60,344 bases of DNA, from NCBI RefSeq assembly GCF_029207565.1, contig NZ_JANCMW010000008.1, forward strand, positions 1 to 60,344, in the 5' to 3' direction. A program made the position numbers and the translations under genes. A model generated the notes under the pieces. It was not told the origin of the DNA. It worked only from the letters and a program-made list of their open reading frames with translations, and did not search any database. Position 1 is the first letter of the stretch; every line of letters starts with the position of its first letter. Positions 1-10,128 of the stretch are shown piece by piece. This DNA comes from Marinobacter iranensis. Lineage in GTDB: Bacteria > Pseudomonadota > Gammaproteobacteria > Pseudomonadales > Oleiphilaceae.

Positions 1-6
1 TCAACT

Positions 7-18
7 TTTTAAAGAGCA
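7..18 (-). promoter_or_regulatory. boxA-like antitermination element of an rRNA leader
   Basis: Read on the minus strand this is TGCTCTTTAAAA, close to the bacterial boxA consensus TGCTCTTTA that lies just before 16S rRNA and binds NusB/NusE. It sits downstream of two strong promoters on the same strand and at the very edge of the window, so a 16S rRNA gene should start just off the left end. No rRNA sequence itself is inside the window. Confidence 0.75.
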
Positions 19-46
19 GTCGGGGCTTGCCCGATCAAGGTGGCGT

Positions 47-74
47 ATTCTACATCGAATCACCGCCTTGTCAA
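47..74 (-). promoter_or_regulatory. rRNA operon promoter P2 (sigma-70)
   Basis: The minus strand carries a perfect -35 TTGACA (74-69), a 16-nt spacer and a -10 TAGAAT (52-47), followed by a GC-rich discriminator. It lies about 30 bp upstream of the boxA-like element. The same hexamers and spacer length occur at 210-183, giving a tandem P1-P2 arrangement typical of growth-rate-controlled rRNA operons. Confidence 0.8.
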
Positions 75-89
75 CCGTTTATTTTGGCG

Positions 90-104
90 CCGACTTGAAG
101 TCGG
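90..104. other. Perfect inverted repeat between the two rRNA promoters
   Basis: Arms CCGACTT and AAGTCGG are separated by one base. The palindrome lies between P1 and P2, 15 bp upstream of the P2 -35. It could be a protein site (for example a Fis-type or other activator or repressor site) or a small hairpin in the P1 transcript. Its role is unknown. Confidence 0.45.
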
Positions 105-182
105 AAAATTGCCAATCATTTCAAACGATTGTCTTCCAATTTCTGACCCGCCTAAGCGGCGTGTCCCTCGAAAGAGATGCGC

Positions 183-210
183 ATTCTACAGAGCCCTGAG
201 AATGTGTCAA
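183..210 (-). promoter_or_regulatory. rRNA operon promoter P1 (sigma-70)
   Basis: On the minus strand TTGACA (210-205), a 16-nt spacer and TAGAAT (188-183) are followed by a GC-rich stretch. A/T-rich sequence (211-235) lies directly upstream, like an UP element. It reads toward the left edge of the window, where 16S rRNA is expected. Confidence 0.8.
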
Positions 211-300
211 CGAGGTTAATCAACTATTTTTGCTTTATTTCGGTTAGCCCCTATAACGCTGCTCGAACTACGATCAAGGCGCTCACTTTTCACTCCAAAT

Positions 301-1152
301 CTACGCGGATTTGCCTGCGGGACGACGCGATTTTCTGAACAGAGCCAAAACCGGGCCCGACAACGCATACGCAAGAAAGCCGGTAAACAGGACCGTCGCC
401 GGATCAAGAGCAACCACCACAAACATAAGAACCACCAGAAGAATTGCAGCGAAAGGTACTCGCCCGCGCATATCCAGATCCTTGAAGCTTTTGTAGAGTA
501 TGTTGCTGACCATCAGCACCCCGCAGCCGCCAACAACAACGATCGTCATCAGCGTCAACCAACTGGTCGGCTCCACGAGATGGAAGCACCACACCAGCCC
601 GGCAACACACGCCGCAGCGGCGGGACTGGGCAGCCCCACAAAGAACTTTTTATCCACGGAGCCAATCTGGGTATTAAACCGTGCCAGCCGCAACGCGGCA
701 CCAGCAACATAAATAAAGGTTATAGCCCAACCAACCTGGCCAAGATTATTCAGCGACCAGAAGAAAGCCACCAGCCCCGGTGCCACGCCGAAGGCCACCA
801 TATCAGCAAGACTGTCGTATTCTTCACCAAACTTGCTTTGGGTATTGGTGAGCCTGGCAACCCGTCCATCAAGCCCATCCAGGATCATGGACACAAAGAT
901 TGCAATGGCGGCATTGTCGAATACGCCGTTGGCGGCAGACACGATGGCGTAGAACCCTGAGAACAAAGAGGCGGTTGTCAGCGCATTGGGCAGAAGATAA
1001 ATCCCCTTGCGGCGGACCGGCGCTCCCTCAACAAACTCTTCCTCTACGACTTCACCGGATTCGATGTCCTGCTCATCGCTACCAGAGTCTGTTTGACCCT
1101 GGGCATCATTCTTTTCAACCTTTGTTTCGGCTTGCTTCTTTTCGTCAGTCAT
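301..1152 (-). CDS. pssA: CDP-diacylglycerol--serine O-phosphatidyltransferase
   Basis: This inner-membrane enzyme joins CDP-diacylglycerol and serine to make phosphatidylserine, the precursor of phosphatidylethanolamine. The CDP-alcohol phosphotransferase motif is complete: D92, DG95-96, AR99-100, G109, D113 and D117. It is followed by several hydrophobic helices. The first 50 residues are acidic and low-complexity, which is common in this subfamily. The start at 1152 is chosen because GGAG lies 8 nt before it; an in-frame ATG at 1173 has no ribosome site. It follows ilvC on the same strand but a terminator hairpin separates them. The pssA-ilvC-ilvHI linkage is also known in Pseudomonas. The gene ends just before the rRNA promoters. 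Confidence 0.93.
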   Translation of the reverse strand: MTDEKKQAETKVEKNDAQGQTDSGSDEQDIESGEVVEEEFVEGAPVRRKGIYLLPNALTTASLFSGFYAIVSAANGVFDNAAIAIFVSMILDGLDGRVARLTNTQSKFGEEYDSLADMVAFGVAPGLVAFFWSLNNLGQVGWAITFIYVAGAALRLARFNTQIGSVDKKFFVGLPSPAAAACVAGLVWCFHLVEPTSWLTLMTIVVVGGCGVLMVSNILYKSFKDLDMRGRVPFAAILLVVLMFVVVALDPATVLFTGFLAYALSGPVLALFRKSRRPAGKSA

Positions 1153-1191
1153 TCCCATCACTCCGGAAAGCATTTAGGCGGAGTATATACG

Positions 1192-1219
1192 AAAAACGCG
1201 GCCCTCCGGGCCGCGTTTT
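1192..1219 (-). terminator. Rho-independent terminator after ilvC
   Basis: On the minus strand a GC-rich stem (ACGCGGCCC paired with GGGCCGCGT, short loop) is followed by a run of five T. It lies between the ilvC stop and the pssA start, so it ends the ilv transcript. The plus-strand side is also followed by T residues, so weak bidirectional action is possible. Confidence 0.85.
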
Positions 1220-1242
1220 CCAAACCAGTCCGGGGAACCGGA

Positions 1243-2268
<1,026 letters not shown>

Positions 2269-2326
2269 CTATATTTTGTATTGGCCTGTTAGGGGCCGTC
2301 ATTGTACAGAATGATGTCAACGCCTG

Positions 2327-2818
2327 TTACAGGCTCAATACCTTTTCACCGCGGGCAATGCCCGAGACACCGCTGCGAACGACTTCAAGCACGCCCGATG
2401 TACCGACCGCCTGAATGAAACCATCCAGTTTTTCACTGTTACCGGCCAACTGCACGGTATAGACGGAACTGGTGACATCCACGATCTGGCCACGGAAGAT
2501 ATCGACCGTGCGCTTGATTTCAGCCCGCTGGGAACCGGTCGCCTTGAGCTTGACCAGCATCAGTTCACGCTCAATGTGCGCGCCTTCGGTAAGATCCACC
2601 AGCTTGACCACTTCGATCAGCTTGTTGAGCTGCTTGGTGATCTGCTCAATGACCTTGTCCGAGCCGGTGGTTGTTACCGTCAGGCGGGACAGGGTTTCGT
2701 CCTCCGTAGGCGCCACTGTGAGCGTTTCAATGTTGTAGTTGCGCTGCGAGAACAGCCCGACCACGCGGGACAAGGCTCCAGGCTCGTTTTCAAGCAAAAC
2801 AGAAATGATTCGACGCAT
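2327..2818 (-). CDS. ilvH: Acetolactate synthase small (regulatory) subunit
   Basis: This is the regulatory subunit that activates the catalytic subunit IlvI and confers valine feedback inhibition. The protein opens with an ACT domain (MRRIISVLLENEPGALSRV) and has the usual C-terminal ALS small-subunit domain; 163 residues matches E. coli IlvH. The start at 2818 is 2 bp past the ilvI stop codon, consistent with translational coupling. An upstream in-frame start at 2848 would run into ilvI and add ten non-conserved residues. Confidence 0.96.
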   Translation of the reverse strand: MRRIISVLLENEPGALSRVVGLFSQRNYNIETLTVAPTEDETLSRLTVTTTGSDKVIEQITKQLNKLIEVVKLVDLTEGAHIERELMLVKLKATGSQRAEIKRTVDIFRGQIVDVTSSVYTVQLAGNSEKLDGFIQAVGTSGVLEVVRSGVSGIARGEKVLSL

Positions 2819-2820
2819 GA

Positions 2821-4539
2821 TCAGACCCTCTCCGTCTTGCTGAGCCACATGTCCTTCATTGAGCCACGCGCTACCTGCATCGGATAGACGTGCTCAAACC
2901 GGTCAACGTTGATATCAACGAACACCAGCTTGTCTTTCATGGCCAGCACTTCCTTGAGCTTCGGAACCAGATCTTCCTTCCGATCGATACGGACACCGAC
3001 GTGGCCGTAAGCTTCCGCCAGCTTGACAAAGTCCGGCAGGGACTCCATGTAGGACTGGGAGTGACGGGACTCATAGTTCATGTCCTGCCACTGCTTGACC
3101 ATCCCCAGGGCCTGGTTGTTCAGATTGATAATCTTCACCGGCAGGTTGTACTGGTTGCAGGTGGACAGTTCCTGGATATTCATCTGGATACTGCCCTCAC
3201 CGGTTATGCACAGCACCTCGTCGTCCGGGAAGCTCAGCTTCACGCCCATGGCCGCCGGCAGGCCAAAGCCCATGGTGCCGAGACCGCCGGAGTTGATCCA
3301 GCGGTTGGGTTTGTCGAACTTGTAGTACTGGGCCGCGAACATCTGGTGCTGACCCACATCCGAGGTCACAAAGGCTTCGCCGTTGGTGAGCCGCCAAAGC
3401 GCCTCGACAACTTCCTGCGGCTTGATCACATCCGGGCTGGTTTCATAGCGCATGCCGTGAAACGCCCGCCATTCTTCAATCTGCTTCCACCAGGCCGCGA
3501 TGGCATCGGCGTCCGGCTTCTCCTTGCTTTCCCTGACGAGGGTAAGCATTTCCTTGAGCACAGCGTCCACCGGGCCGACGATGGGAACGTCCGCATCAAT
3601 GGTCTTGGAGATGGACGCCGGGTCGATATCAATGTGGACAATTCGCGCGCCCGGACAGAACTTCTCGGTTGCGTTGGTGACACGATCATCGAACCGCGCA
3701 CCCACGCACAGGATCAGGTCCGAGTGGTGCATGGCCATGTTGGACTCATAAGTGCCATGCATTCCCAGCCACCCGATATGCTGCTTGTCGGATGCCGGAT
3801 AGCAACCAATGCCCATCAGGGTGTTGGTGATCGGGTAGCCAAGCATCCTGACCAGTTCGGTCAGTTGATCGGTTGCCTTGCCAAGAATAACACCGCCGCC
3901 AGCATAGATAATGGGGCGCTTCGCCGCCATCAGCATGTCGACTGCTTTCTTGATCTGGCCGGCGTGACCGCGAATGGCCGGGTTGTACGAACGGAGTTTG
4001 ACCTTCTTGGGAAAGATATACTCGTAGCGCTCATTCGGTGTGGTCATATCCTTCGGGATATCAATCACGACCGGCCCCGGACGTCCTGTTGAGGCAATGT
4101 AATACGCCTTGCGGACAATCTCGGGAATCTCTTCAGGATGACGAACGCTCAGGTTGTGCTTCACAACAGGACGGGAGACACCGATCATGTCGGTCTCCTG
4201 GAACGCATCTTCGCCAATCAGGGTGGATGCGACCTGACCACACAGGACGACCATGGGAATGGAATCCATGAACGCGGTGGCGATGCCAGTGATGGTGTTG
4301 GTGGCTCCAGGACCCGAGGTTACCAGTACGGTACCCGGCAGTCCGGTAGCACGCGCATAGCCGTCGGCCATATGGACCGCCGCCTGCTCGTGACGCACCA
4401 GAATGTGTTTGACTTTGTCCTGCCTGAACAACGCATCATAAATATGCAGCGCTGCACCACCCGGATAGCCATATATGTATTCAATCCCTTCATCTTGCAG
4501 GGACCGGATCAGCATATCGGCGCCAGACAATAACTCCAC
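2821..4539 (-). CDS. ilvI: Acetolactate synthase large (catalytic) subunit
   Basis: This thiamine-diphosphate and FAD enzyme condenses pyruvate with pyruvate or 2-oxobutyrate, the first common step of branched-chain amino acid synthesis. The GYPGGA loop (24-29) and catalytic glutamate in RHEQAA (E51) are present. The ThDP/Mg motif begins GEGS with Glu448 where the textbook motif has Asp (GDG) and ends in NLNN. I believe this variant occurs in other proteobacterial IlvI proteins, so the enzyme is probably active. At 572 residues it is full length. A promoter candidate lies about 290 bp upstream. Confidence 0.96.
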   Translation of the reverse strand: MELLSGADMLIRSLQDEGIEYIYGYPGGAALHIYDALFRQDKVKHILVRHEQAAVHMADGYARATGLPGTVLVTSGPGATNTITGIATAFMDSIPMVVLCGQVASTLIGEDAFQETDMIGVSRPVVKHNLSVRHPEEIPEIVRKAYYIASTGRPGPVVIDIPKDMTTPNERYEYIFPKKVKLRSYNPAIRGHAGQIKKAVDMLMAAKRPIIYAGGGVILGKATDQLTELVRMLGYPITNTLMGIGCYPASDKQHIGWLGMHGTYESNMAMHHSDLILCVGARFDDRVTNATEKFCPGARIVHIDIDPASISKTIDADVPIVGPVDAVLKEMLTLVRESKEKPDADAIAAWWKQIEEWRAFHGMRYETSPDVIKPQEVVEALWRLTNGEAFVTSDVGQHQMFAAQYYKFDKPNRWINSGGLGTMGFGLPAAMGVKLSFPDDEVLCITGEGSIQMNIQELSTCNQYNLPVKIINLNNQALGMVKQWQDMNYESRHSQSYMESLPDFVKLAEAYGHVGVRIDRKEDLVPKLKEVLAMKDKLVFVDINVDRFEHVYPMQVARGSMKDMWLSKTERV

Positions 4540-4593
4540 GATGTTCTACCCTCTTCTACGAGTGAATGAGCCGGGAAACGCCCCGGTTGCCTG

Positions 4594-4607
4594 GATGTCC
4601 GGACATC
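4594..4607. other. 14-bp perfect palindrome in the ilvI leader
   Basis: GATGTCC is followed directly by GGACATC, 55-68 bp before the ilvI start. It could be a dimeric regulator site or a small RNA hairpin in the long untranslated leader. A second stem (CCGGG/CCCGG, 4571-4586) lies closer to the start. Neither is followed by a T-run, so neither looks like an attenuator terminator. Confidence 0.4.
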
Positions 4608-4832
4608 ATGCTTCTTGTGAAAGCTGAACCGGATACTCCGCCACACCAGCTGTAAGAGGTTGTCTCCTGGCCAGCCGCCCTCCTGAGGGTTGCGGAGAAC
4701 GGCCAATCAACGGGTTGCACGTAAGCAACAACCAGTCCGCGACCTGCGCGGGGCATTCAGTGTGGTCATTAAACAGGGGATACTCGCTCGGGATTGCCTG
4801 CCGTATTGGCCCCAGTCTTCAGGCAGTCGGTA

Positions 4833-4860
4833 ATTTTGACAGCGCTAAACTCCCTGTCAA
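4833..4860 (-). promoter_or_regulatory. Candidate promoter of ilvIH(C)
   Basis: On the minus strand TTGACA (4860-4855), a 16-nt spacer and CAAAAT (4838-4833) form a fair sigma-70 promoter. Transcription from it would give an untranslated leader of nearly 290 nt before ilvI. It is assigned from hexamers alone. Confidence 0.45.
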
Positions 4861-5023
4861 TAGCGGCAACGGTATTCTCTGCCCATACCCACCAAAGGTC
4901 TGCCATACTTTGTGCAACTATTTGAACCAGGCAGAAGAAAGTTGCCTTTACAAATGGCATGATAAACATAGGCTAACACAGAGACGGCGTTGCTAGGCGG
5001 CGCTCAGACAAGGCTAACGCGGA

Positions 5024-5494
5024 ATGAGTAACGGCATGAACAGAAAAACCCTCACCCTGGCAGTACTTCTCGCTGCGACACCAGCAATGGCTTTCGCGGC
5101 CTCCGTGTATAAATGGACCGATGAAGACGGGGTTACGCACTTCGGCGACCGGCAACCGACAGGCCAGCAGGCGGAATCTGTCAGTATCCGCACCGGCAAA
5201 GGGTCCGGAAACAGCCGGATGAGTCCACAGGAGCGCGTTAAAGAACTCGAAAACCGGGAGGCCGAGGAAAGCCAGCAGCGCCAGGAAACCGCTGTGGAAG
5301 AAGCCCGCCGAAAACAACGGGCCGCCAACTGTGAAACGGCAGAGAGCAACCTGGCACTGATTCAGCGAAACAGCCGAATCCGCATTGAGGAAGAAGGAGA
5401 ACTACGCTATCTGACCCCTGAAGAAATAGAAGAAAAGAAGCAGGAGTTTGAAAAGATAGCAGAAGAAAACTGCGGCGAACCTGCAGAGAGTTGA
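5024..5494 (+). CDS. DUF4124 domain-containing exported protein
   Basis: The first 28 residues form a Sec signal peptide (positive N-terminus, LTLAVLLAATPAMAFA, cleavage after AMAFAA). The DUF4124 core follows (SVYKWTDEDGVTHFGDRQP), a short beta module found in many proteobacterial envelope proteins. The rest is charged, Glu/Arg-rich and probably a coiled coil, with two cysteines (in AANCET and EENCGE) that could form a disulfide. Function is unknown. The gene stands alone between divergent ilvI and convergent clpB. The internal ATG at 5036 (MNRKT) is an equally possible start. Confidence 0.8.
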   Translation: MSNGMNRKTLTLAVLLAATPAMAFAASVYKWTDEDGVTHFGDRQPTGQQAESVSIRTGKGSGNSRMSPQERVKELENREAEESQQRQETAVEEARRKQRAANCETAESNLALIQRNSRIRIEEEGELRYLTPEEIEEKKQEFEKIAEENCGEPAES

Positions 5495-5517
5495 TCTAGC
5501 AGAATCCGCGGAACCCT

Positions 5518-5549
5518 AAAAAAAGCGGAGCACGATGCTCCGCTTTTTT
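5518..5549. terminator. Bidirectional rho-independent terminator
   Basis: A run of A, the stem AGCGGAGCA / TGCTCCGCT with a CGA-type loop and a run of T lie between two convergent genes (DUF4124 gene ending at 5494, clpB ending at 5562). Both strands show stem plus T-run, so it should serve both genes. Confidence 0.9.
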
Positions 5550-5561
5550 CGAGTCTGACCA

Positions 5562-8138
5562 TTACGCCTTTGCAAATTCCAAACCGTGATCCTTCACTGA
5601 CCCACGGATGGTGTCACCGGGCAGGAAATCGCCCTGAAGCAGCCTCTGCGCCAGCGGGTTCTCGATCATCCGCTGGATGGCCCGCTTCAGCGGGCGGGCG
5701 CCGTAGACGGGGTCGTAACCCACTTCCGCCAACAACTCCATTGCTGCATCATCCAGTTCCAGCTTCATGTCCTGTTCCTTCAGCCGCTTGCCAAGAGCTT
5801 CAACCTGGATCCTGGCAATGCCCTGAATCTGGCTTTCCGCCAGCGGATGAAACACAACCACCTCATCCACCCGGTTGATAAACTCCGGCCTGAAGTGAGT
5901 GCCCACTACTTCCAGGACAGCCGCTTTCATGGCCTCGTAGTTCTCTTCACCCGCCTTCTGCTGGATGATGTCCGACCCCAGGTTGGACGTCATCACGATA
6001 ACGGTGTTGCGAAAGTCCACCGTCCTGCCCTGACCGTCCGTGAGGCGGCCATCCTCCAGCACCTGCAACAGTATGTTGAACACATCCGGATGCGCCTTCT
6101 CAACTTCATCCAGCAACAACACCGAATAGGGCCGGCGGCGCACCGCTTCAGTCAGGTAGCCACCTTCTTCATAGCCCACATATCCCGGAGGCGCACCAAT
6201 CAGCCGGGCAACTGAGTGCTTCTCCATGAACTCGGACATGTCGATTCGAACCATGGCTTCTTCGGTATCAAACAGAAAGGATGCCAGCGCCTTACACAGT
6301 TCGGTTTTGCCCACGCCGGTTGGCCCCAGGAACAGGAAGGAGCCGTTGGGGCGATGCGGGTCCGACAGACCCGCCCGCGAACGACGCACGGCATTGGATA
6401 CTGCTTCAACCGCTTCATTCTGCCCGATCACCCGGCCATGCAAGGCTTCTTCCATGCGCATGAGCTTGTCACGCTCGCCTTCCAGCATCTTGGACACCGG
6501 AATGCCGGTCCACTTGGACACCACCTCGGCAATTTCCTCATCCGTGACGCGATTGCGGAGCAGCTTCATCTCCATCATTTCCGCCTGGCTCGCCATGTCC
6601 AACTGGCGCTCAAGCTCCGGGATCTGGCCATACTGCAGCTCTGACATGCGGCCAAGGTCACCGGCGCGGCGAGCGTTCTCAAGATCTATCCTGGCCTGCT
6701 CCAACTGGCTCTTGATCTTCTGGGAGCCGTGCAAAGCGGCCTTTTCAGTGTTCCAGACCTCTTCCAGGTCCGCGTATTCGCGCTCAACGCCACTGATCAC
6801 ATTAGAAAGCTCTGAAAGCCGCTTTTTGGAAGCTGCATCAGTTTCTTTTTTCAATGCCTCGCGTTCGATTTTCAACTGGATCAGGCGCCGCTCAAGACGG
6901 TCCAACGCTTCCGGCTTGGAGTCCATCTCCATCCGAATCTGGCTGGCCGCCTCATCCACCAGATCAATGGCCTTGTCCGGCAACTGGCGGTCGGCAATGT
7001 AACGGTGGGACAGCTTGGCAGCAGCGATAATGGCGCCGTCTGTTACTTCCACACCGTGGTGAACTTCATAGCGTTCCTTGAGGCCACGCAGTATCGCAAT
7101 GGTGTCTTCCTCGTTGGGCTCGGAGACCAATACCTTCTGGAAGCGGCGCTCAAGAGCGGCGTCTTTTTCAATATTCTCGCGGTACTCGTCCAGGGTGGTT
7201 GCACCCACACAATGCAATTCCCCCCGCGCCAATGCCGGCTTGAGCATGTTGCCGGCGTCCATGGACCCTTCGGCTTTGCCAGCACCGACCACGGTGTGAA
7301 TCTCGTCGATAAACAGGATGATCTGCCCTTCCTGCTTGGCCAGTTCGTTGAGCACGGCCTTCAGGCGTTCCTCGAAATCACCACGGAATTTGGCGCCCGC
7401 AATCAGCGAGCCCATATCCAGCGACAGCACACGCTTGTTCTTGAGCCCTTCCGGGACTTCGCCATTCACGATGCGCTGTGCAAGCCCTTCCACAATGGCG
7501 GTCTTACCCACACCGGGCTCACCGATGAGGACCGGGTTGTTCTTGCGACGACGCTGCAACACCTGGATGGTTCGACGGATTTCATCATCGCGGCCGATCA
7601 CCGGGTCCAGCTTGCCAGCCTCGGCACGCTCCGTCAGGTCAATCGTATATTTGGAGAGGGCCTGACGGTTTTCTTCGGCAGAGGCATCATCGACTGACTC
7701 TCCCCCTCGAATTTCGTCGATAGCACCTTCCAATGTCGATTTATCGACACCCTGCTCGCGCAGAACCCGGCCAAGGGTGCCCCGGTCCTCAAGGGCCGCC
7801 AACAGCATCAACTCGCTGGATATGAACTGGTCGCCACGCTTCTGCGCCAGCTTGTCGGCGATATTGAACAACCGTCCCATGTCATTGGACATGGAAACAT
7901 CGCCGGCTGAGCCCTGCACTTCCGGCAGGTTCTCGATTTCCCGCGCCACAGCCTGACGGATACGGCCTGGCTCAGCGCCCGCCTGTTTCAACAAAGGCTT
8001 AATGGAGCCGCCTTGTTGGTCCATCAGCGCCTGCATCAGGTGCACGGGCTCAATAAAGTTGTGATCCCTGCCTACAGCCAGGGACTGGGCATCTGCCAGT
8101 GCGGTCTGCAGTTTGCTGGTCAGTTTGTCGATTCTCAT
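5562..8138 (-). CDS. clpB: ATP-dependent chaperone disaggregase ClpB
   Basis: This hexameric AAA+ disaggregase works with DnaK/DnaJ/GrpE to solubilise aggregated proteins after heat stress. It has an N-terminal Clp repeat domain, a first AAA module with Walker A GEPGVGKT near 205, a charged coiled-coil middle domain (about 400-530) and a second AAA module with GPTGVGKT near 605. At 858 residues it is one longer than E. coli ClpB. The start at 8138 (MRIDKLT) matches the family and has GGGGA upstream. A sigma-32-like promoter lies about 80 bp upstream, so it can be transcribed separately from rluD-pgeF. Confidence 0.97.
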   Translation of the reverse strand: MRIDKLTSKLQTALADAQSLAVGRDHNFIEPVHLMQALMDQQGGSIKPLLKQAGAEPGRIRQAVAREIENLPEVQGSAGDVSMSNDMGRLFNIADKLAQKRGDQFISSELMLLAALEDRGTLGRVLREQGVDKSTLEGAIDEIRGGESVDDASAEENRQALSKYTIDLTERAEAGKLDPVIGRDDEIRRTIQVLQRRRKNNPVLIGEPGVGKTAIVEGLAQRIVNGEVPEGLKNKRVLSLDMGSLIAGAKFRGDFEERLKAVLNELAKQEGQIILFIDEIHTVVGAGKAEGSMDAGNMLKPALARGELHCVGATTLDEYRENIEKDAALERRFQKVLVSEPNEEDTIAILRGLKERYEVHHGVEVTDGAIIAAAKLSHRYIADRQLPDKAIDLVDEAASQIRMEMDSKPEALDRLERRLIQLKIEREALKKETDAASKKRLSELSNVISGVEREYADLEEVWNTEKAALHGSQKIKSQLEQARIDLENARRAGDLGRMSELQYGQIPELERQLDMASQAEMMEMKLLRNRVTDEEIAEVVSKWTGIPVSKMLEGERDKLMRMEEALHGRVIGQNEAVEAVSNAVRRSRAGLSDPHRPNGSFLFLGPTGVGKTELCKALASFLFDTEEAMVRIDMSEFMEKHSVARLIGAPPGYVGYEEGGYLTEAVRRRPYSVLLLDEVEKAHPDVFNILLQVLEDGRLTDGQGRTVDFRNTVIVMTSNLGSDIIQQKAGEENYEAMKAAVLEVVGTHFRPEFINRVDEVVVFHPLAESQIQGIARIQVEALGKRLKEQDMKLELDDAAMELLAEVGYDPVYGARPLKRAIQRMIENPLAQRLLQGDFLPGDTIRGSVKDHGLEFAKA

Positions 8139-8216
8139 AATTTGGTATTCCCCAGTATCTGTCATGCGGCCGCGAGCAAGTTCCAGCCGGCGGCAATTTC
8201 TCTGCTTTGACAGTTA

Positions 8217-8244
8217 ATGTAGGGTCAATTGACAGGACTTCAAG
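8217..8244 (-). promoter_or_regulatory. Sigma-32 (heat shock) promoter for clpB
   Basis: The minus strand has CTTGAAG (8244-8238), a 13-nt spacer and CCCTACAT (8224-8217), a good match to the RpoH consensus CTTGAAA-N11-16-CCCCATNT. It lies between pgeF and clpB and reads into clpB, a classical sigma-32 target. Confidence 0.75.
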
Positions 8245-8281
8245 CGAACGAAGACCAGAAGTGTCAGAAAATTGACGGACA

Positions 8282-9025
8282 TCATGAAATGAAGATCAGG
8301 CTAGCCATTCGCCCGGTTTGCCCATCCCGACGATAGGAGAAGAAGCGCTTACTGTCGGATACCGTGCAAAAGTCGCCACCGTATACCTGCAGCACTCCGG
8401 CAAGAGCCAGTCTTTGCCGGGCCAGTTCATACAGGTTCGCCAAATAGCGTCCAGGATGCCGGGGGCTGGGAACAAAAGCCTCCGCTGCCTGTGAATCGGT
8501 CAGGAGAAAAGCCTCACGCACTTCAGCACCGACCTCAAACTGCTCAGGCCCAATGGCCGGTCCCAGCCAGGCGAGGACACCACCGGGATTACCCAGGTAC
8601 TCCACCGTCCGCTCCAGAACCCCATCACACAATCCCCGCCAGCCGGCATGGGCGGCAGCCACCCGGCCACTGGAGGGATTGCAGAACAACACCGGCAGGC
8701 AGTCCGCCGTCATTACCACGCACACGTTCCCCGGCCGCGATGTGACGCTGGCGTCAGCAGTTATATGGCCTGCCTGCGGCAGCTCCGCCACGTCGGTGCC
8801 ATGGACCTGGTTAAGCCAACCGAAAGACTGGGCGCCTGGTCCAGCCCATTGCCCCAGAAGGGCACGATTCTTCACTACGTCCTCGGGGTTGTCCCCTACG
8901 TGTGTACCGAGGTTCAGGGAATTCCAGGGCGCTTTGCTAACCCCGCCTATCCTGGTCGTACATGCGGCACGCACCCACGAAGGTGCGGGCCATTCCGGGA
9001 CAATGAGTGGCAGCTCAGAAGTCAT
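8282..9025 (-). CDS. pgeF: Purine nucleoside phosphorylase / laccase-domain protein (YfiH family)
   Basis: Members of this family (old name polyphenol oxidase or laccase domain; E. coli YfiH) bind zinc through His-Cys-His. They are reported to phosphorolyse or deaminate purine nucleosides and to edit peptidoglycan precursors. The three ligands are visible as H75 (NQVHGTDV), C109 (TADCLPV) and H126 (AHAGWRG). The 247-residue length is normal. The start overlaps the end of rluD by 11 bp, so the two are translationally coupled. The order rluD-pgeF-clpB is conserved in gammaproteobacteria. I would not assign a precise substrate. Confidence 0.9.
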   Translation of the reverse strand: MTSELPLIVPEWPAPSWVRAACTTRIGGVSKAPWNSLNLGTHVGDNPEDVVKNRALLGQWAGPGAQSFGWLNQVHGTDVAELPQAGHITADASVTSRPGNVCVVMTADCLPVLFCNPSSGRVAAAHAGWRGLCDGVLERTVEYLGNPGGVLAWLGPAIGPEQFEVGAEVREAFLLTDSQAAEAFVPSPRHPGRYLANLYELARQRLALAGVLQVYGGDFCTVSDSKRFFSYRRDGQTGRMASLIFIS

Positions 9026-9992
9026 GGTTCTCCAGATCCTTGACGTGTTTTCGAAGCGCAGTGAGCAACACTTCCATATCATCGGGCATGGGCACTTCCC
9101 AGCTCAACAGCTCACCGGTTTTCGGATGCTCCAGCGTTAGCTGCCGGGCGTGGAGTGCCTGCCGATGGAACCCGGTCAGCACAACACGTAATTCCTCCGT
9201 CGTCCCCTTTGGAAGGCGTAGCCGCCCGCCGTATTGAGGGTCGCCAACCAGGGGATGCTTAACATGGGCCATGTGCACCCGAATCTGGTGGGTGCGCCCA
9301 CTTTCGAGCTTGCAGCGAACGTGGGTATGCGCCGCAAACCGCTCCACCAGTCGATAATGTGTGACCGCGGGCTTGCCCGAGGGCACCACTGCCATTTTCT
9401 TGCGCTCACGGGGATGGCGGCCAATCGGCGCGTCCACGGTAGAGCCTCCGGTCAGTGTACCGACCACGATCGCTTCGTACTCACGCCCCATGGTCCGAGT
9501 TTGCAACTGATCAACCAGGGATGTGTGGGCAATAAGACTGCGCGCCACGACCATAATGCCGGAGGTGTCCTTATCGAGACGGTGTACAATGCCGGCCCTT
9601 GGCAGGTTCTCCACTTCCGGGGCGTGGTTGAGCAGCGCGTTCACCAGCGTGCCGTCAGCGTGACCCGCAGCAGGATGGACCACCAGGCCCGCCGGCTTAT
9701 TGATTACCAGTAGGTGATCATCTTCATAGACAATATCCAGGGAGATGGATTCCGCCTCCCAACTGACCTGGGCTTCAGGCTCGGCGTCCAGCTCAAGCTG
9801 GTCACCCAGCATAACCTTGTCCCGGGGCTTGCAGGACTTTCCATTGACCGTCAGCGCTCCACTCTTGATCCAGCCCTGCAGTCGTGAACGCGAATGTTCC
9901 GGCATCAGCTCGGCGGCTGCCTGGTCCAGACGGCGGTCGCTGTGCTCCGGCGGAACGGAAAAGCTGGCGATAATACGGTTTTCAGATGACAT
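9015..9992 (-). CDS. rluD: 23S rRNA pseudouridine(1911/1915/1917) synthase
   Basis: It isomerises three uridines in helix 69 of 23S rRNA, which matters for ribosome assembly and release. An S4 RNA-binding domain covers about residues 18-75 (RRLDQAAAEL...SRSRLQGWIKSGALTVNG read in part). The RluA-family catalytic motif HRLDKDTSG follows with Asp140. At 325 residues it is full length. It is the first gene of rluD-pgeF-clpB and is divergent from bamD, an arrangement also known in Pseudomonas. Confidence 0.95.
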   Translation of the reverse strand: MSSENRIIASFSVPPEHSDRRLDQAAAELMPEHSRSRLQGWIKSGALTVNGKSCKPRDKVMLGDQLELDAEPEAQVSWEAESISLDIVYEDDHLLVINKPAGLVVHPAAGHADGTLVNALLNHAPEVENLPRAGIVHRLDKDTSGIMVVARSLIAHTSLVDQLQTRTMGREYEAIVVGTLTGGSTVDAPIGRHPRERKKMAVVPSGKPAVTHYRLVERFAAHTHVRCKLESGRTHQIRVHMAHVKHPLVGDPQYGGRLRLPKGTTEELRVVLTGFHRQALHARQLTLEHPKTGELLSWEVPMPDDMEVLLTALRKHVKDLENHDF

Positions 9993-10128
9993 TAAGCCCC
10001 CGGGGCCGGTATGAGTGTTACGTTTGAGTCAGAATTTCTGAATCCACAACGCATGCCACTGCACATGGGAACGGATCCCCGTTACAATGGCCGACGTTTC
10101 GAATTTTGCCATTATACGGGATTCCGGC

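Larger units (their letters stand above)
4540..5023. other. Intergenic region between ilvI and a divergent DUF4124 gene
   Basis: These 484 bp contain no convincing gene. They hold a promoter candidate for ilvI (4833-4860), a leader of about 290 nt, the palindrome at 4594-4607 and small stems such as CCCTCCTGAGGG at 4678-4689. A reading frame on the minus strand (4756-4556) begins with a Val-rich stretch (GLVVAYVQPVDW), which recalls an attenuator peptide. It lacks a ribosome site and a terminator, so I do not call it. Confidence 0.5.

Noticed and set aside
4556..4756. Leader peptide for ilv attenuation (Val-rich start on the minus strand).
   Set aside because: No ribosome site, 66 codons long, few regulatory codons, and no downstream terminator/antiterminator pair.
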